Below the pieces are notes generated by a model, which did not search any database, was not told where the DNA came from, and worked only from the letters and a program-made list of their open reading frames with translations. From Anaeramoeba flamelloides (Eukaryota > Metamonada > Anaeramoebidae), in NCBI GenBank assembly GCA_027625915.1, contig JANTQA010000047.1, forward strand, positions 2,046,001 to 2,110,000: a stretch of DNA of 64,000 nucleotides, written 5' to 3'. Positions within the stretch are counted from its first letter, which is position 1. Each line of letters starts with the position of its first letter. The position numbers and the translations under genes were made by a program. Shown here in pieces: positions 11,592 to 23,147 of this stretch.

Positions 11592-12100
11592 CTACATTAA
11601 GTTTTCTAACCATAAGAGCTTTGATGAAAAATTCTCTACAAAAGAACAATAAATTTCATAATTTTGATTAGTCATATTAAAGAGTTTCTGTGTATTTTTT
11701 CTAAGTATAACTTTTTCATAGAGTTTTTTATCTGGAATTTTTGAAATTTTTTTTTTTCCATTTGATTCTGATAAATTTATATTTTTCACATTACAAAATG
11801 AAATGATTTATGTTTTCGTAATATTGAGTACAATAATCACATTTTTTACAGTTTTTTTTTTTTTTTAATGTGTTATATTCATATTTATTTTTAAGATATA
11901 TGAGTATCTATTTAGTCCATTTATAAAAGTTCTAAATTTAAAATTATCATTTTTTTTTGGGATTATTATTATTTTTAAAAAAATAGTTTAATAAATACTT
12001 TTTTCAAAATTAATTTCTCGGATATTCTTTCAAAATATTTTTTATTTATATTTATCGTCAATCCCGTATGCTTGTAAAAAGTGTTTAAAGAACAGGAAAA
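11592..12100 (-). mobile_element. degenerate LINE 3' fragment
   Basis: Minus-strand reading gives, in broken frames, FRTFINGLNRYSY, then CKKCDYC, then ENINHFIL-CEKYKFIRIKW. This parallels FKLKSFCNGLNRYTY, CPCCKK and DVDHFIWECKKYERARR of the better preserved copy at 13520-14308. The C-x2-C...H-x4-C zinc-knuckle-like end after the reverse transcriptase is typical of several non-LTR retrotransposon families. The copy carries several stops and frame changes, so it is inactive. The 5' limit is unclear and may extend towards 12290. Confidence 0.6.
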
Positions 12101-13230
12101 AAATTTATAAAAAAAATTAATTTCAAATAGTTCATAAAACTTTTAATTGTGGAGTTATTTGTATATAATTCTACTTTATTTTTTTAAAATCGAAATGAGT
12201 TTGTTCTCATTTATGATTTGAAAATTAGTAATAGACAATTGAAATAATGTTTCATTTAAGTAAGGAAAATCAATTTTTTTTTTTATTTTCCTTGTGCATA
12301 ATTATCGAAAAAATACTCTAGTTACCAAACCAAAAATTCTTAAAGCACCAATCTCAAAAAAAAAAAAAAAAAAAAAAAAGGTGAATTTTTTTTCTTTTTA
12401 ATAAAATCAATTTAATTATTGAATCAATGAGCAAAGTAATTTTAATTGTATTTTATTTTTTAGAGTTTTTCTTTGATATTTGGAGTCCAATAATTTTACA
12501 AATTTCCGCGAAACAACATTAGAATCCAAAATTAATGTTCCTATTTTCAACTTCTTAAACTTAGATTTGATTATATTTTTAGATAATTGAAATTAATTTT
12601 CATTTTTTATCTTTTTTTTTTATCTTATATCAAAAAAAAAACGAGTACAATTGAATTCAGAAACTAGTTATCAAAAACAAGTTTGACGCGTTTTCCAAAA
12701 AAAAAAAAAAAAAAATGAGCATATATAAGCTATTTCCAATAAAGTGGGGCAAATTTATTTTAAAATATATCTTTTAAACTCAATCTTTAAAAAAATATTT
12801 AAACACCCTAAATCATTAACAACCATTAATTGTTTCTTGATAATAATTTAATTTATTTCTTAGTATTGTATTACCTAAATAAAATATATTTAAATTTCTG
12901 ATCTCGATTTTATCTGATATTTTTTAGGGGTGAAAATTGGTTAGGTATTATTTTATTTTTGATCGAAAAAATTGTTTTCATCAGGTGTTTAATCTCAACA
13001 AAATTTCAAATAAAATTGAAAACATCTAACTGCATTTTATTGTTTAAAAAAATCATTTGTGCCCTTTCCATATTTCCAGTTTTTTATTGAAATTGGTCGT
13101 ACATTGTTTTCAATTTTATTTGAAATTTTGTTGGGATTAAACACCTGATGAAAACAATTTTTTCGATCAAAAATAAAATAATACCTAACCAATTTTCACA
13201 CCTAAAAAATATCTTATAAAATTGAGATCA

Positions 13231-14423
13231 TTGATTGATTTATTGTTAAGGTTCAGACAATAGACTTGTTTAATCTGTTAAAGAGAGAATTTTGAAGTGG
13301 CTAAATTTGAGACTTCCAATTCAAAGAGTATCTAAAAGACACAGTCATCAGAAGTATTTTAATCCTAATTTAGTTTTCTAATTTTTTAAAAAAAAAAACT
13401 GACAGTTAAAAATTAAAGATAGGGTAAAAAAAAATGAAGAATAAAGAAATGAAGAAAGGTAAATGTATGTAAAAAATATAATGTATTGAGCGGTTTGGAG
13501 ATTTTTGGATGGTTTACTCTTAAGTTTTATTTGCCTTGAGTTCCTTTTTCTTAATTGCGTGTTGAGTAATATTAGTCAAGAAGTAATCTATTGTGGGGTC
13601 ATAGATTTCTTTTTGGTTCATTATTCTTAGCAATGTGTCTGTGTCTTTCTTTATTATTATGTTATAATCAAATTTTTTGATTTTTTTGGTTTTTTGTTTC
13701 CAATCTCTTCTGGCTCTCTCGTATTTTTTACATTCCCAGATGAAATGGTCGACATCTTCTACTTTTTTTTTACAACATGGGCAGATTTTTGAGTCTACTC
13801 CTTTTTCCCATTTGTATGTATACCTATTCAATCCATTGCAAAATGATTTGAGTTTGAATAGGGTAGTAGATGATCGCCAGTTTAAATAGGGTTGTTTTTC
13901 GCTGAAGTTTTCTGAGAATTGGCTAATTTTGAGATATCTCTTTAATTTCCAATTTTCTTCCTCTTTAGATGAATCTACTTTGTCCTGTATCAATTTTATG
14001 TGAGTTTGGTGGAGTTTTTGTTTGATTACTTTTTTCCCCATGTTTTCCCAATCGATACCTTCAATTACATCTAGTTGGAGGTCTTCAGCTACATGATCCA
14101 GTTTTAAAAGCTTTAATTTCTTAATGAAATTAGCCTTCCTTGATAGGATCATGTGAGAAGTGGGCTCAGTTCTGGTCTCCCATTTTAGAATGTCAGTGGG
14201 GGTGCCCCGTTGTATTTTGATAATTTTTTTAAGTCTTTTGTTGACCCAAGTATCAATATTGTTGTAATCTGTTTGGGTTAGATTAAAGATATCTAAATCG
14301 TATAGCACTTAGGGTAGTATTACTGCTTTAAATAGTTGTATTTTGAGGGCATTCGATAATGCCCCATTGGCATATATGTATATATACTTTTGGTAGTTAT
14401 CTTTTGCCTTCAATAGGTTTTTC
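13231..14423 (-). mobile_element. 5'-truncated LINE inserted in the palindromic element
   Basis: It is bounded by 17-18 base direct repeats (TATAAAATTGAGATCA ending at 13230; GATAAAATTGAGATCA ending at 14441), the target-site duplication of a non-LTR insertion. The element runs on the minus strand: the 5' end near 14423 is truncated inside the reverse transcriptase/linker region, the ORF end is at 13520, and a 3' UTR of about 290 bases follows. One in-frame stop lies just before codon 1 of the remaining long frame, after ALKIQLFKAVILP. No long poly-A tail is visible. Confidence 0.75.
13520..14308 (-). pseudogene. LINE ORF C-terminus (post-reverse-transcriptase region)
   Basis: This is 262 codons of open frame. 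The start LYDLDIFNLTQ corresponds to the end of a reverse transcriptase thumb region (the common YGxEIW-type motif). It continues through basic helical sequence (NKRLKKIIKIQRGTP) and ends with a C-P-C-C...D-x-D-H-F-I-W-E-C zinc-knuckle-like motif at about residues 176-193. Upstream sequence is in the same frame but separated by a single TAA, so the listed start is not a real initiation site. The fragment cannot encode an active element because the catalytic part is absent. Confidence 0.75.
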
Positions 14424-14899
14424 TTGATAAAATTGAGATCAGAAATTTTCATATTTTATATTAAAGTAATGTCTTACAAACAATCAAATTGAATTAGTAT
14501 TATGTAGAATCAATTCATGATGGTAAATAAAATTTGGATTTTTAAATAGTGGTATTAGAATTAAGTTTAATAAAGATATTTTATAATAAATTTTCCCCAC
14601 TTTTTTGGAAATAGCTTAGTTTCAAAATTTGCCTTGAAAGGGTTTGAAAATCAAAATCCTCTTCCTTCACTTCTGGTACTTTCCCCTTCATTTTACAATA
14701 TAATCGAGTTGGGTGTAATGTTTTAAATATATTTTCAGATCAAGTAAAAACTAAGAGGAGCAAGAGGTAATCAAAAATGAATTTAATTTTGCCTTTGTTT
14801 TGGAGAATTTGGAAAATTGTTTCTCTTTTTTTCAAGAATTATTTGTACCCAATTATCATAAAAAACTAAAAAACCAGTAAACGTGCACTACTATTATTT

Positions 14900-15148
14900 T
14901 ACAATGAAAAAATAAAAATTTTTAGTTAACATTTGAAAATATTTTTCTAGTTCATAAGTAGAAGAAAACTCAAAGATTTTTCTAATCTTTTTAGAAACGA
15001 TATTTTTAGACAACAAATTAAACTTCCTAAGTTGAACCTTGAGACTTAATTTTTACTCTACTAATTTGGCTGTAGCAGTAATAATTAATATCCATTTTGG
15101 GACTTGAAATAAAAATTTTCATTTATTAATTGGAAAATAACAGTATTT
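14900..15148. repeat. dispersed repeat, copy of 5170-5425
   Basis: Same order of landmarks as the first copy, with about 20-25 percent divergence by eye. It lies inside the karyopherin intron close to exon 1. Neither copy encodes anything recognisable. Confidence 0.65.
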
Positions 15149-15307
15149 TGGTTTTTCTTCAAGTAATTGTCTTTTTAATCATTTTTGTATCGACTAATAT
15201 ATTATATTTCAGCCCACAGGGAACACGGGATGCGGAACGTCCTTTATGATTTGGTTTGTAACTGTTAACAAAATAATGAAAGAAGAGGAAATTAAGTAAC
15301 TACATAC

Positions 15308-16168
15308 CTCAAAAATAAAAGTGTTTTGTTTTGAAGTTAATTCGATATCAGACTCTAGTATGTTTGAAAGTGTACTTAAGGCGCGAATGAAGTTTGTACT
15401 TGTTGAACCAGGTGTGAAAACAAGATCAATGATTTGTTGATAATCGATTTCAGCTTTGATTTTGTTGTATATTTTTGGTTCCAAGTTGATTAATGCTTCC
15501 CAAGAAGAACGGAGAACGGGATTGTTCTCATCCTCTTGCATGTCGGTTTGTTTATTTTCTTTTTCTTCTTCTACAGAATAGGACTTGATGATCTCAATTA
15601 TGAAATTTATTCCATTCACTAAGAATTCCAGGGGCAAGGTCAGTGCGTTAGCTAAAAGTGTGGAAACTATTTTAATGGCATCATTCTTTGCTTCTAGAGT
15701 TTGTGCTGATTTGTATTGCGTTTCAAGCAACTCAAAAGGATTAAAATCAGAATTTAGTGTCATCTCAAGATTTAAGACAACACCATAAAGATGAAGATAA
15801 CAGCTTTTTACTCGCTCTTGCTTGGCGCTTCCACTGAGAAAGTCGAGAAGTTTTTTTCTTGTGTCGGAAGGGATTAAACCCCAATTAAGAAACTCGTCCG
15901 TCTTACTTTCTTTTTCGTTATTTCCTTTCGCCTGGTACTCGTTCTCAACGCTTGGTGGCAAAAAGATTTTGATCGTATTTCTCAACAAAATTGAAACAAG
16001 CATTTTTTCCTGGGGATCATTTTTTTTGTTGTCAAGAAGATGCTCAATTAGTTCTTTTACAAATTCAACAGGTTTTGTAGTTTTATATTCATTTAATATT
16101 CGTTCAGAATTTTGTAATATTTCGCGATTTGGCGAAAGACAGTCTTGGAGAAGTTGGGATAAATCCAT
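15308..16168 (-). CDS. importin-beta-type karyopherin, exon 1 (N-terminal part)
   Basis: It begins MDLSQLLQDCLSPNREIL, which resembles the N-terminus of importin beta-1 (short helix, then SP-x-R, then a helix with AxxxL spacing), and continues with paired amphipathic helices of HEAT type. A donor GTATGT at 15307-15302 follows codon 287 exactly (861 bases, phase 0), after ...NTFIFE. The reading frame runs on into the intron for about 30 codons that look unrelated. The N-terminal HEAT repeats of this family bind RanGTP. The ATG at 16168 is the only good start and fits the family N-terminus. Codons are AT-rich but less extreme than the flanks. The intron to the next exon would be about 4.7 kb and carries transposon debris. 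Confidence 0.7.
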
Positions 16169-16524
16169 TTTGAGGAAAAAAGAAAAAATAAAACAGAAAA
16201 TGGTTTGTAAATCAATCTTATATATTACAAGGCAATGTTCACCAATTTCAATTTAATGTACTTCTCAAAATTTTTTAGTAAATTATTTATAACGTCTAGT
16301 TTTTGACCATTTCTTTCGGAGAAGCAAATTACTCTAAATTAATTCTTTTTTTTCAAACCGATAAGACTAAATCAAGGTTCACGGTTTTTTGCCTGTTGCC
16401 AGGAAAAAATTTCTCACTTCTTTTTCCTTTGACAAACAAATTACTGATAAGATCATCAAAAATCAAAAAAATATTTACTCTCGCCAAAATAAAGTGCACA
16501 AAAAATTTGAATGCGTATTTGAAA

Positions 16525-17848
16525 ATAAAAAGCTTGTTTTTTTGTTATAGAAGACCTCTAAATCAACTGATCAAAGAAACCAATAATAAACCGTAAATAT
16601 TTATGGTTTTGGATTCTTAAAGTACTGTTATTTAAAAATAAATTCTAAAAATGAAGGATCAAATTGGAAAATTTATCTAAAAAAATAGAGTAAATTTTTA
16701 ATTAATCTAAAAAAACAAAGAATTTGAAAAAAATTGAGAATATTCTGAAAAAATTTTAACAAATTGTTTTCATAATTTAAATATTACTCTAAATATCAAG
16801 GGTTTAACTTTCAAAACTGATTTTTCATTAGGTAGACTATTTGGTATTCTATTGGATGTTACTTTGGGACAAGAAGAAAAAAAAACATTGGATAATATTT
16901 TGAAACTCGGATTATAGTCTTTGTGCTTACATTATTTTGATCACTCACTACACTACACTACAAGGAAAATTTTTTCAAAAAAAAATCTCTAAATTTTGTA
17001 TTTTTGAAATACACTCATATAATAAACATTATTATACATAACAATTTTCAATGAGGTTTACAACTTTAATAGATATTAATAGGAATTGAAAAAAAAATGA
17101 AATTTTTCAGTAATATTTTTTTCATTTTTAATTGTAAAATTTTTGAATTTTTTAATTGACTTAGTAGAGAGATAATTTTCAAGTATTTTTTTAATGGTCT
17201 AAAAGGAAACATATTTTTCAATTTGAAAATAGCACAAAATATTCCAATCAAAAGATATCGCTAAATTAAATTGAAAAACTGATTTTTTATCTGTTTTTGG
17301 AATATTTTTTATCATTTTATTTTTTTCCATGTTTGAGTTTTTATATACGTTCCCAGTTTTTTTCTACAAATTACTTTAACATTTATTCGTTTTTCAATCT
17401 TAATGTTCAATCAAAAATTAATTCATTTCAACTTTTTCCAATAAAAAAATACCCTGAAAATAGGTGTTTTTTTCAAAAGTCGGTATTTTTGAAAAGGGGG
17501 GTATTCAGATTTTCAAGAGTTTAAAAGCTATCCTATTTTTATTACATAAAATTATGATAACTTTGAAAAAATAATTTATAAAAGAAGTATAACTGAAATC
17601 CAATGTATAGTTTAGGCTAACTTTAATTTTTGGTATTTAAATTTTCCTTGTAGTGCTGTAATGCGAGTTTTAAAATAAAATGCCTATTTTTTGTTATATA
17701 AGACCTATATATCAACCGATCAAACAAACTGACAATAAACCATAAAAAATATGCTTTTGATTTCTTAAAGTTCTATTATTTAAAAAGAAATTCTATAAAA
17801 GAAGGATCAAATTGGAAAAGTTAACTCAAAAAAGAGAGTAAATTACCT
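16525..17848. repeat. pair of ~170-base direct repeats flanking a small transposon
   Basis: 16525-16695 and 17668-17848 match in the same orientation. Shared landmarks are TTTTTTGTTATA-AAGACCT, ATCAAC-GATCAAA, AATAAACC-TAAA, TTCTTAAAGT-CT-TTATTT and AAGGATCAAATTGGAAAA. The small TA-flanked element 16961-17650 lies between them. Confidence 0.65.
16961..17650. mobile_element. short TIR, TA-flanked non-autonomous DNA transposon
   Basis: The ends are perfect 12-base inverted repeats, CAAGGAAAATTT and AAATTTTCCTTG, each flanked by TA; the symmetry extends outwards to CACTA/TAGTG. The interior of 690 bases shows no transposase motif, only short AT-rich frames. A Tc1/mariner-type MITE or internally deleted copy is the simplest reading. 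Confidence 0.55.
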
Positions 17849-19594
17849 TGATTATCAAAATTCAAACTTGGTTTTGTGAAATTCAAAAATAAACCAATTT
17901 CTTCATAATCTCACTTTTATGCAAAAGAGAAAAAGTTTATAAATATTTGTTTTATCAAAAAAAAAATTTTTTTTTTAATTTTTATAAGTATCTAAATAAC
18001 AATCAAAAAAGACCAACCTGTGAAACACGATCGAAGTCCTAAAATCAACAATGTGAAAAGAGGAACTTTACAGAAAAAAACCGTCAAAGGCTGATACTCA
18101 ATTTTAAATTTAAAAAAGTTAAAATTAATAATTTTGACAACAACTATATAAGTTTCAAAATGTCGTACTTTGTTGAAATTTAAGAATATAAAGATTTTTT
18201 TCATTTTGTTCATTTTTTTCATTTTTTTACTTTCTAAAATGAGTTACATTTATCCCAATAATGTTACAAAAACCTTACTTTATAAAATTTAGAGAGGGTT
18301 AAAAAAATAAAAAAAAATTGGATTAAATTGAATATAATTGAATATGTACTTGTGTAAAACAATTAGTTTTAAATTAAAGAAATTTGAACATCTTATAAAA
18401 ATATCAAATGAGTAATAATTGATTATTTTTTTTTATAAAGTTGATTTTTTTAAAATTAATAATTATTTATGACTTGTTTTTATTAATTGATTGTTTTTCC
18501 AATGAGGTTCATTTGATACTTTTTTAATTTATTATTTGAATTTTACAATCAAAGGAGTTGCAATTTCACAAAAACTTTTTTAGTGTCAAAATTTATCTTG
18601 GGTAGGGAAGCAAAAATACAGCAAATTACTAGAGATTTAGATAAAATTCTTGTTATTAAAAGATATATTAGATAAACTCTGATTTTTTTACCTTCGCTGG
18701 TTTTATGTTTTGCTGTTTATTTTATAGTTTATTAATTAAAAGAACTTTACTTTTTCAATAAAAATTCTTGTTAAAAATTGGGTTGAACTTTTTTCTCAAT
18801 TGTTAAAAAAGTAAACATTTTTTATACTTGTAAAAGAATAAAATTTTGAATTTATATCAATCTTAATCTCATTTTATTAATTAATAGTAGTGTAAAAATA
18901 CTTGTATAAATATTGTCGATGGGTAGGTCGTCTTATCTAGATGGCCATTGAAGTGCCAATACATATTTTCAAATGCAAGTGGTTACATACACCGATACAA
19001 GTTGTATTGTATAGGAATTTTTTACGCAAATGTGTTTAAGACAATTTTATGTGATAATGGGGAAATTGTTATATATATATATATATTTATATATAAACTC
19101 TTTTTCAGTCAAAGTAGACCAGTTTTATTGAAGAAATAGAACAAATTCTATGATTTTAATTCATTATTCTTCTCAAACTAAATTTTCAATTTTTAGATCA
19201 AAAATCATTTTTTCTTATTTTGTTAATTTTTTTTTATTGTTTTATACTTTTTCTTTTCTTTTTTATTTTGCTTTTATTTTTCTAAATATTTTTTTTTAAA
19301 AATTAAATTTGAAAAAAAATATGTTTGTAAAAACATTATAAACGCTAAGAAAAGTTATTCTTTGTATTTTCTTTTAAAAAAAATACATTTAAAATTTATA
19401 AAAAAATCTTATTTTCAATTATTTTAATTTCCTAAAGAAATTGAGAATTTTGCACGAGACGTTCCAATGAATGGGCCGAATAAATTTTTAACATTTTTTA
19501 TTTTTTTAAAATTTATAGTTTGTCCAGGATTTTCTTTCATGATTCTCAACTCTTATATGAAGTTTATAAATAATGGTATTTCTAAACAATCTAA

Positions 19595-19655
19595 GTTGGT
19601 TTGATTCTTAAAAATAAAGTGACTTTTTCATTTTAGCTTAAACCGTTTGAGTGAA
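19595..19655. repeat. dispersed repeat, inverted copy at 41354-41412
   Basis: The complement of this stretch reads AACTCCATTTCACTCAAA, then AAAATGAAAAA, then TTTTTAAGAATCAA. The same landmarks run forward at 41354-41412. Part of the unit also recurs near 34790-34830. Confidence 0.55.
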
Positions 19656-19659
19656 ATGG

Positions 19660-19662
<3 letters not shown>

Positions 19663-19712
<50 letters not shown>

Positions 19713-19716
19713 ATAT
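19663..19716. repeat. TA microsatellite with GTAT interruption
   Basis: A run of about 18 TA units followed by three GTAT units and more TA, directly abutting the repeat at 19595-19655. Confidence 0.9.
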
Positions 19717-21487
19717 CGAATCGTTTTTTATTTGCCAGGTGAAAATAGTCTGAAATTTTTATTAGTTTTTAAAACGTTTCATGGGTGTTTTATTACTTTT
19801 TTAATTGCAAAGTGTTGAAGAACATAAATAAACAAAAAGTTGTTACTATTTGTTATTTAAAGTATTGGATAAGAAATGTGGTGGGGTTAAACAACTTTAA
19901 TAATTTGGAATTGTATGAAATAAAACGTATAAAAATAAAATAAAATAAATAAGAATATATCCAAAATCTTATATATTAGGTAAAAAAAAACACTAATATA
20001 TCTCTTAGAACCCCAAATATCTTAATGATCTTTGAAATCTTTTTTTTAATTTGAATTGTTCTTCAAGGATTACATGGCATAAATTTTAAAAAAAAATATC
20101 TTAGAATGAAAATTTTATCATAAAAAATTGGAAAGGCACTTACAATAAAAGAATAACTTGAAAATTTGTTTTTAACATTTAAAAATTTTATCTTGGTTCT
20201 TATGATTTTATTCTTTTTTGATAATAATTTACAAAAAAAAAAAAAAAAAATTTCTGAAAAGTTTGTATACATCAAAAAATTATTATTTTTAATGATCAAA
20301 GAACACCATATTTTATTTGAATTTTTTGGGGCACTTGTACCATGAAATTGTCTAAAATACTTGATTTCAATAATTTATACATTAGAAAAGATTTTTTGAG
20401 ATCATAACGAATTTTTTTTTTATCTTTTGATTAAAATTCAATAAAGTTATTTAGTGTAATATATATTTTTGATAAAAAATAATTAAAAAATAAAAAAAAA
20501 TATAAATTAAAATTGAAAAAATAAACTAATATTTTATTTCCATGGTAAAATGTGTCAGTTTTTTTCGAAGTTTATTTTTTTTCAAATTCAATTTTTTAGG
20601 TCTTCATTTCATGTAAGATTAATAATTGATTTTTTTTTTTAATTTTTACTATTTTTATGAATTTTTTCTTTTGAAAATATAACTCAAATAAATAATATTT
20701 TTGAAAAAGATATACAATATCAAAGATTATTTTCCAAGATCAGTGTTAATTTAGATTGAAAATTTTATTTTTTCTCAAAGAATTCTTTCAACTTTTTACA
20801 AACAACAAATTAATTAAAATAATATATTTTTTTTCAAAGATTATTTTATTATCATCACATAAAATTTTAAGATTATATAATTTTTTTTTTGAATTCGGGT
20901 TGATTCTTTATCTATTAAAAAAAAATATTGAACAATTCCAAGGTAATAAATGAAATTATTTTTCATTTTTTTTTTTTTTTTTTTGTTATTTTCTATTGTT
21001 TAAATTGATATTTTAGAATATTATTCATATTAGACTTTTAATTTTGTTCAAAATTAATTATTTCCATATTTTTCTTGATTCACTATTTATTGAAATTTAG
21101 TTCAAAAATAATAATAATAATTTCACATATATATATTAATGTATTTATTGTATCATAAAATTGACCAAACTGTTTGATATTTTTTATTATTAATAGATCA
21201 ATAAATTGTGTTTTTGATTACTATTATTGCAATAAATAATCTTATTTAAAAAATTACAATAAAATATAAATCTTTAAAGAAAATATAAAAATGAATAATT
21301 TTATTTTTTTCCAAAATCAAAAAACAAAAATACAATAATATCAATACTTTATCTTTGATCTATTTTGACTTTTTTTTTTTATTATTAAAATCTGGAGTAA
21401 AGGAGTATAATAATATATATATAAATATATAAATAAATTTCTAAGTTATATATCATTTTAAATCTTTTTATCTTAAACTTGATGAAA

Positions 21488-21590
21488 TTTGGGCAAAACG
21501 GGGGTGCTAAGGGTAAAATAAGCTAAAAGGGTGGAATTTTTTATTATTAAATTCTACGTGTGGGGAGGGTGGGGGATTAATGGTTAAAAG
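21488..21590 (+). other. G-rich patch
   Basis: In surroundings with few G residues, this 100-base patch has runs of five, three, three, four, three and five G, including GTGTGGGGAGGGTGGGGGAT. The three tight runs near 21565 plus neighbouring runs could form a G-quadruplex on the plus strand. No gene is attached to it. Confidence 0.4.
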
Positions 21591-23147
21591 TGATTGTTCC
21601 AAGGATTCTCAAAATTGGGTTATTTTATTTTAATTATTTATATTTAATACAAATAAAGTGGTACAACACCAATTTTCGTGGTATAAAGAATAAAATCTAG
21701 AAAATATATCTTTGAAAAAATGCCAAAAGGACATTTTTTAATGTTTTGATAATTATTTAGCCTTGGGAAAGCAAAGGGGGTGTTGTTATAGAGACTTGCA
21801 AAATATAATAAAAAAATTTTTGATTAAAATTTTCTGAACTTTTTAATCTTTAAATTAAATAAACTTTTTGTCATGGTTTTTGGTCATTGGTTTACTTTGA
21901 ATTGTTATGAAAATTATACAAACCGTACAATCTGTTCCAACCATACCTTACAATTTATAAGACGAAAAATTGCTCATATATTATAAAATTGAGAATTATG
22001 AAATAGAGAATCCAATAATAATCATAATATAAAAATTTCAATTTCTTTGATATCATAATAAATAATTGTTATATAAAACAATAAACAACAACATAAAATA
22101 AATTTCGAAAAGGAAAGTAAACTGATCACAAAAACCATGAAAACTTGAAATTATTTTCTATTATAGTTTTTCAATTATTTAGGCCTGAGGGTTTTCCCAA
22201 TTTTGGAAATTTAAGATCCATCTTATTGTAAGATTTTTTATGAATTTGGCTGGCAATTTCCTCACCCAAAAAAATGTATAACTTGATTTTTTTCTTCGAT
22301 TTTTAAAATTATATGGTTTCTGATTAAACTTAATAAGCATTTTAAGGTTTGTAACGTGGTATAAAATTTAAAAATAGAAAATCAATATCTATGTCTTTGA
22401 AATTTTAGTGAAAATCTATAACAGCTGTAATATAAATACTTGATTTCAAAGGGCACTTTCAACATATCAAAAAAAAAAAAAGTTTTTGCTCACAATATTA
22501 TACAAAAGAAAAGAATACAAATTGTAAGCCTTAGATATTTCAAACAAATTTGATATCCCAAATTTCAAATTGTATTCAGGGATGTTAAAATTTAAATAAT
22601 TTTCAGGCATTACTTCTAATCCGATATTTATTTAGAGTACTTCAAAAAATAAACAAAATTATGAATAACATTGTATATACATTTTTTTTACGCCTTTTGG
22701 TAAATTTTTGACACTTTTTGATGTTCATTTTGATCTTTACACCGTTTGGTAGACTCTGATTGAAATCATTTTACGTCTCTGCCTATTTCTAAGGCAAAGT
22801 ACAATCATTTACAAATAGATACAACCAAAATGATTCTGAACTTCTCTGATATTTGGTCGAAAAAAACACTTTTTGTATATAAAAAAAAAAAAAAAAAAAA
22901 AAAAAAACCAGATCACTCAAAATTAAAATACAAAATTTAAATTTCATTTATTAGTTAAACGAAAAGAAGTTATTTACTAATTAGAAGAAAAAGAACAAAA
23001 AAAAATTATTTCTATAGGATTTCAGTGATCTATTTTCTAAAGTCAAAATGTATTTGATTTGTTTTTGAATTTTTAAGTATATGAAGAGTAAAGTAAAACG
23101 TTAGCTTTAAAAAAAAATAAAAAAAAAATCGAGGGGATTATAGCAAA

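Larger units (their letters stand above)
12728..14616. mobile_element. long palindromic (foldback) element interrupted by a LINE
   Basis: The outer ends are inverted copies: AGCTATTTCCAATAAAGTGG at 12728 and its mirror ending at 14616, each flanked by TA (12726-12727 and 14617-14618). Matching continues inwards for about 170 bases. Separately, 12898-13024 is mirrored by 13099-13230 (for example GTGTTTAATCTCAACAAAAT against its complement). If the LINE at 13231-14423 and one target duplication are removed, the two right-hand pieces join into one arm. The result is a roughly 680-base element made of two ~300-base arms around a ~75-base spacer. It has no coding capacity of its own. The TA flanks fit a Tc1/mariner-type mechanism. 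Confidence 0.7.
10640..15307 (-). other. long intron of the karyopherin gene
   Basis: The donor GTATGT and acceptor TTAATAG bound 4668 bases. Inside lie two LINE 3' fragments (11592-12100 and 13231-14423), a large palindromic element, a copy of the 5170-5425 repeat, a TA microsatellite and a palindromic repeat cluster at 10900-11480. No further karyopherin-like exon was seen. The assignment depends on the two exons belonging to one gene. Confidence 0.55.
16169..23147. other. gene-free region between karyopherin and adenosine kinase genes
   Basis: No coding sequence was supported on either strand. The longest open frames (97 codons or fewer) are low-complexity. The region contains a direct repeat, a small transposon remnant, TA microsatellites and a G-rich patch, listed separately. 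As the two genes flanking it are both on the minus strand, it should include the 5' flank of the karyopherin gene and the 3' flank of adenosine kinase. Confidence 0.55.

Noticed and set aside
15209-15307. C-terminal extension of karyopherin exon 1 beyond codon 287
   Set aside because: The extra ~30 codons follow a GTATGT donor and look unrelated to the family, so they are read as intron.
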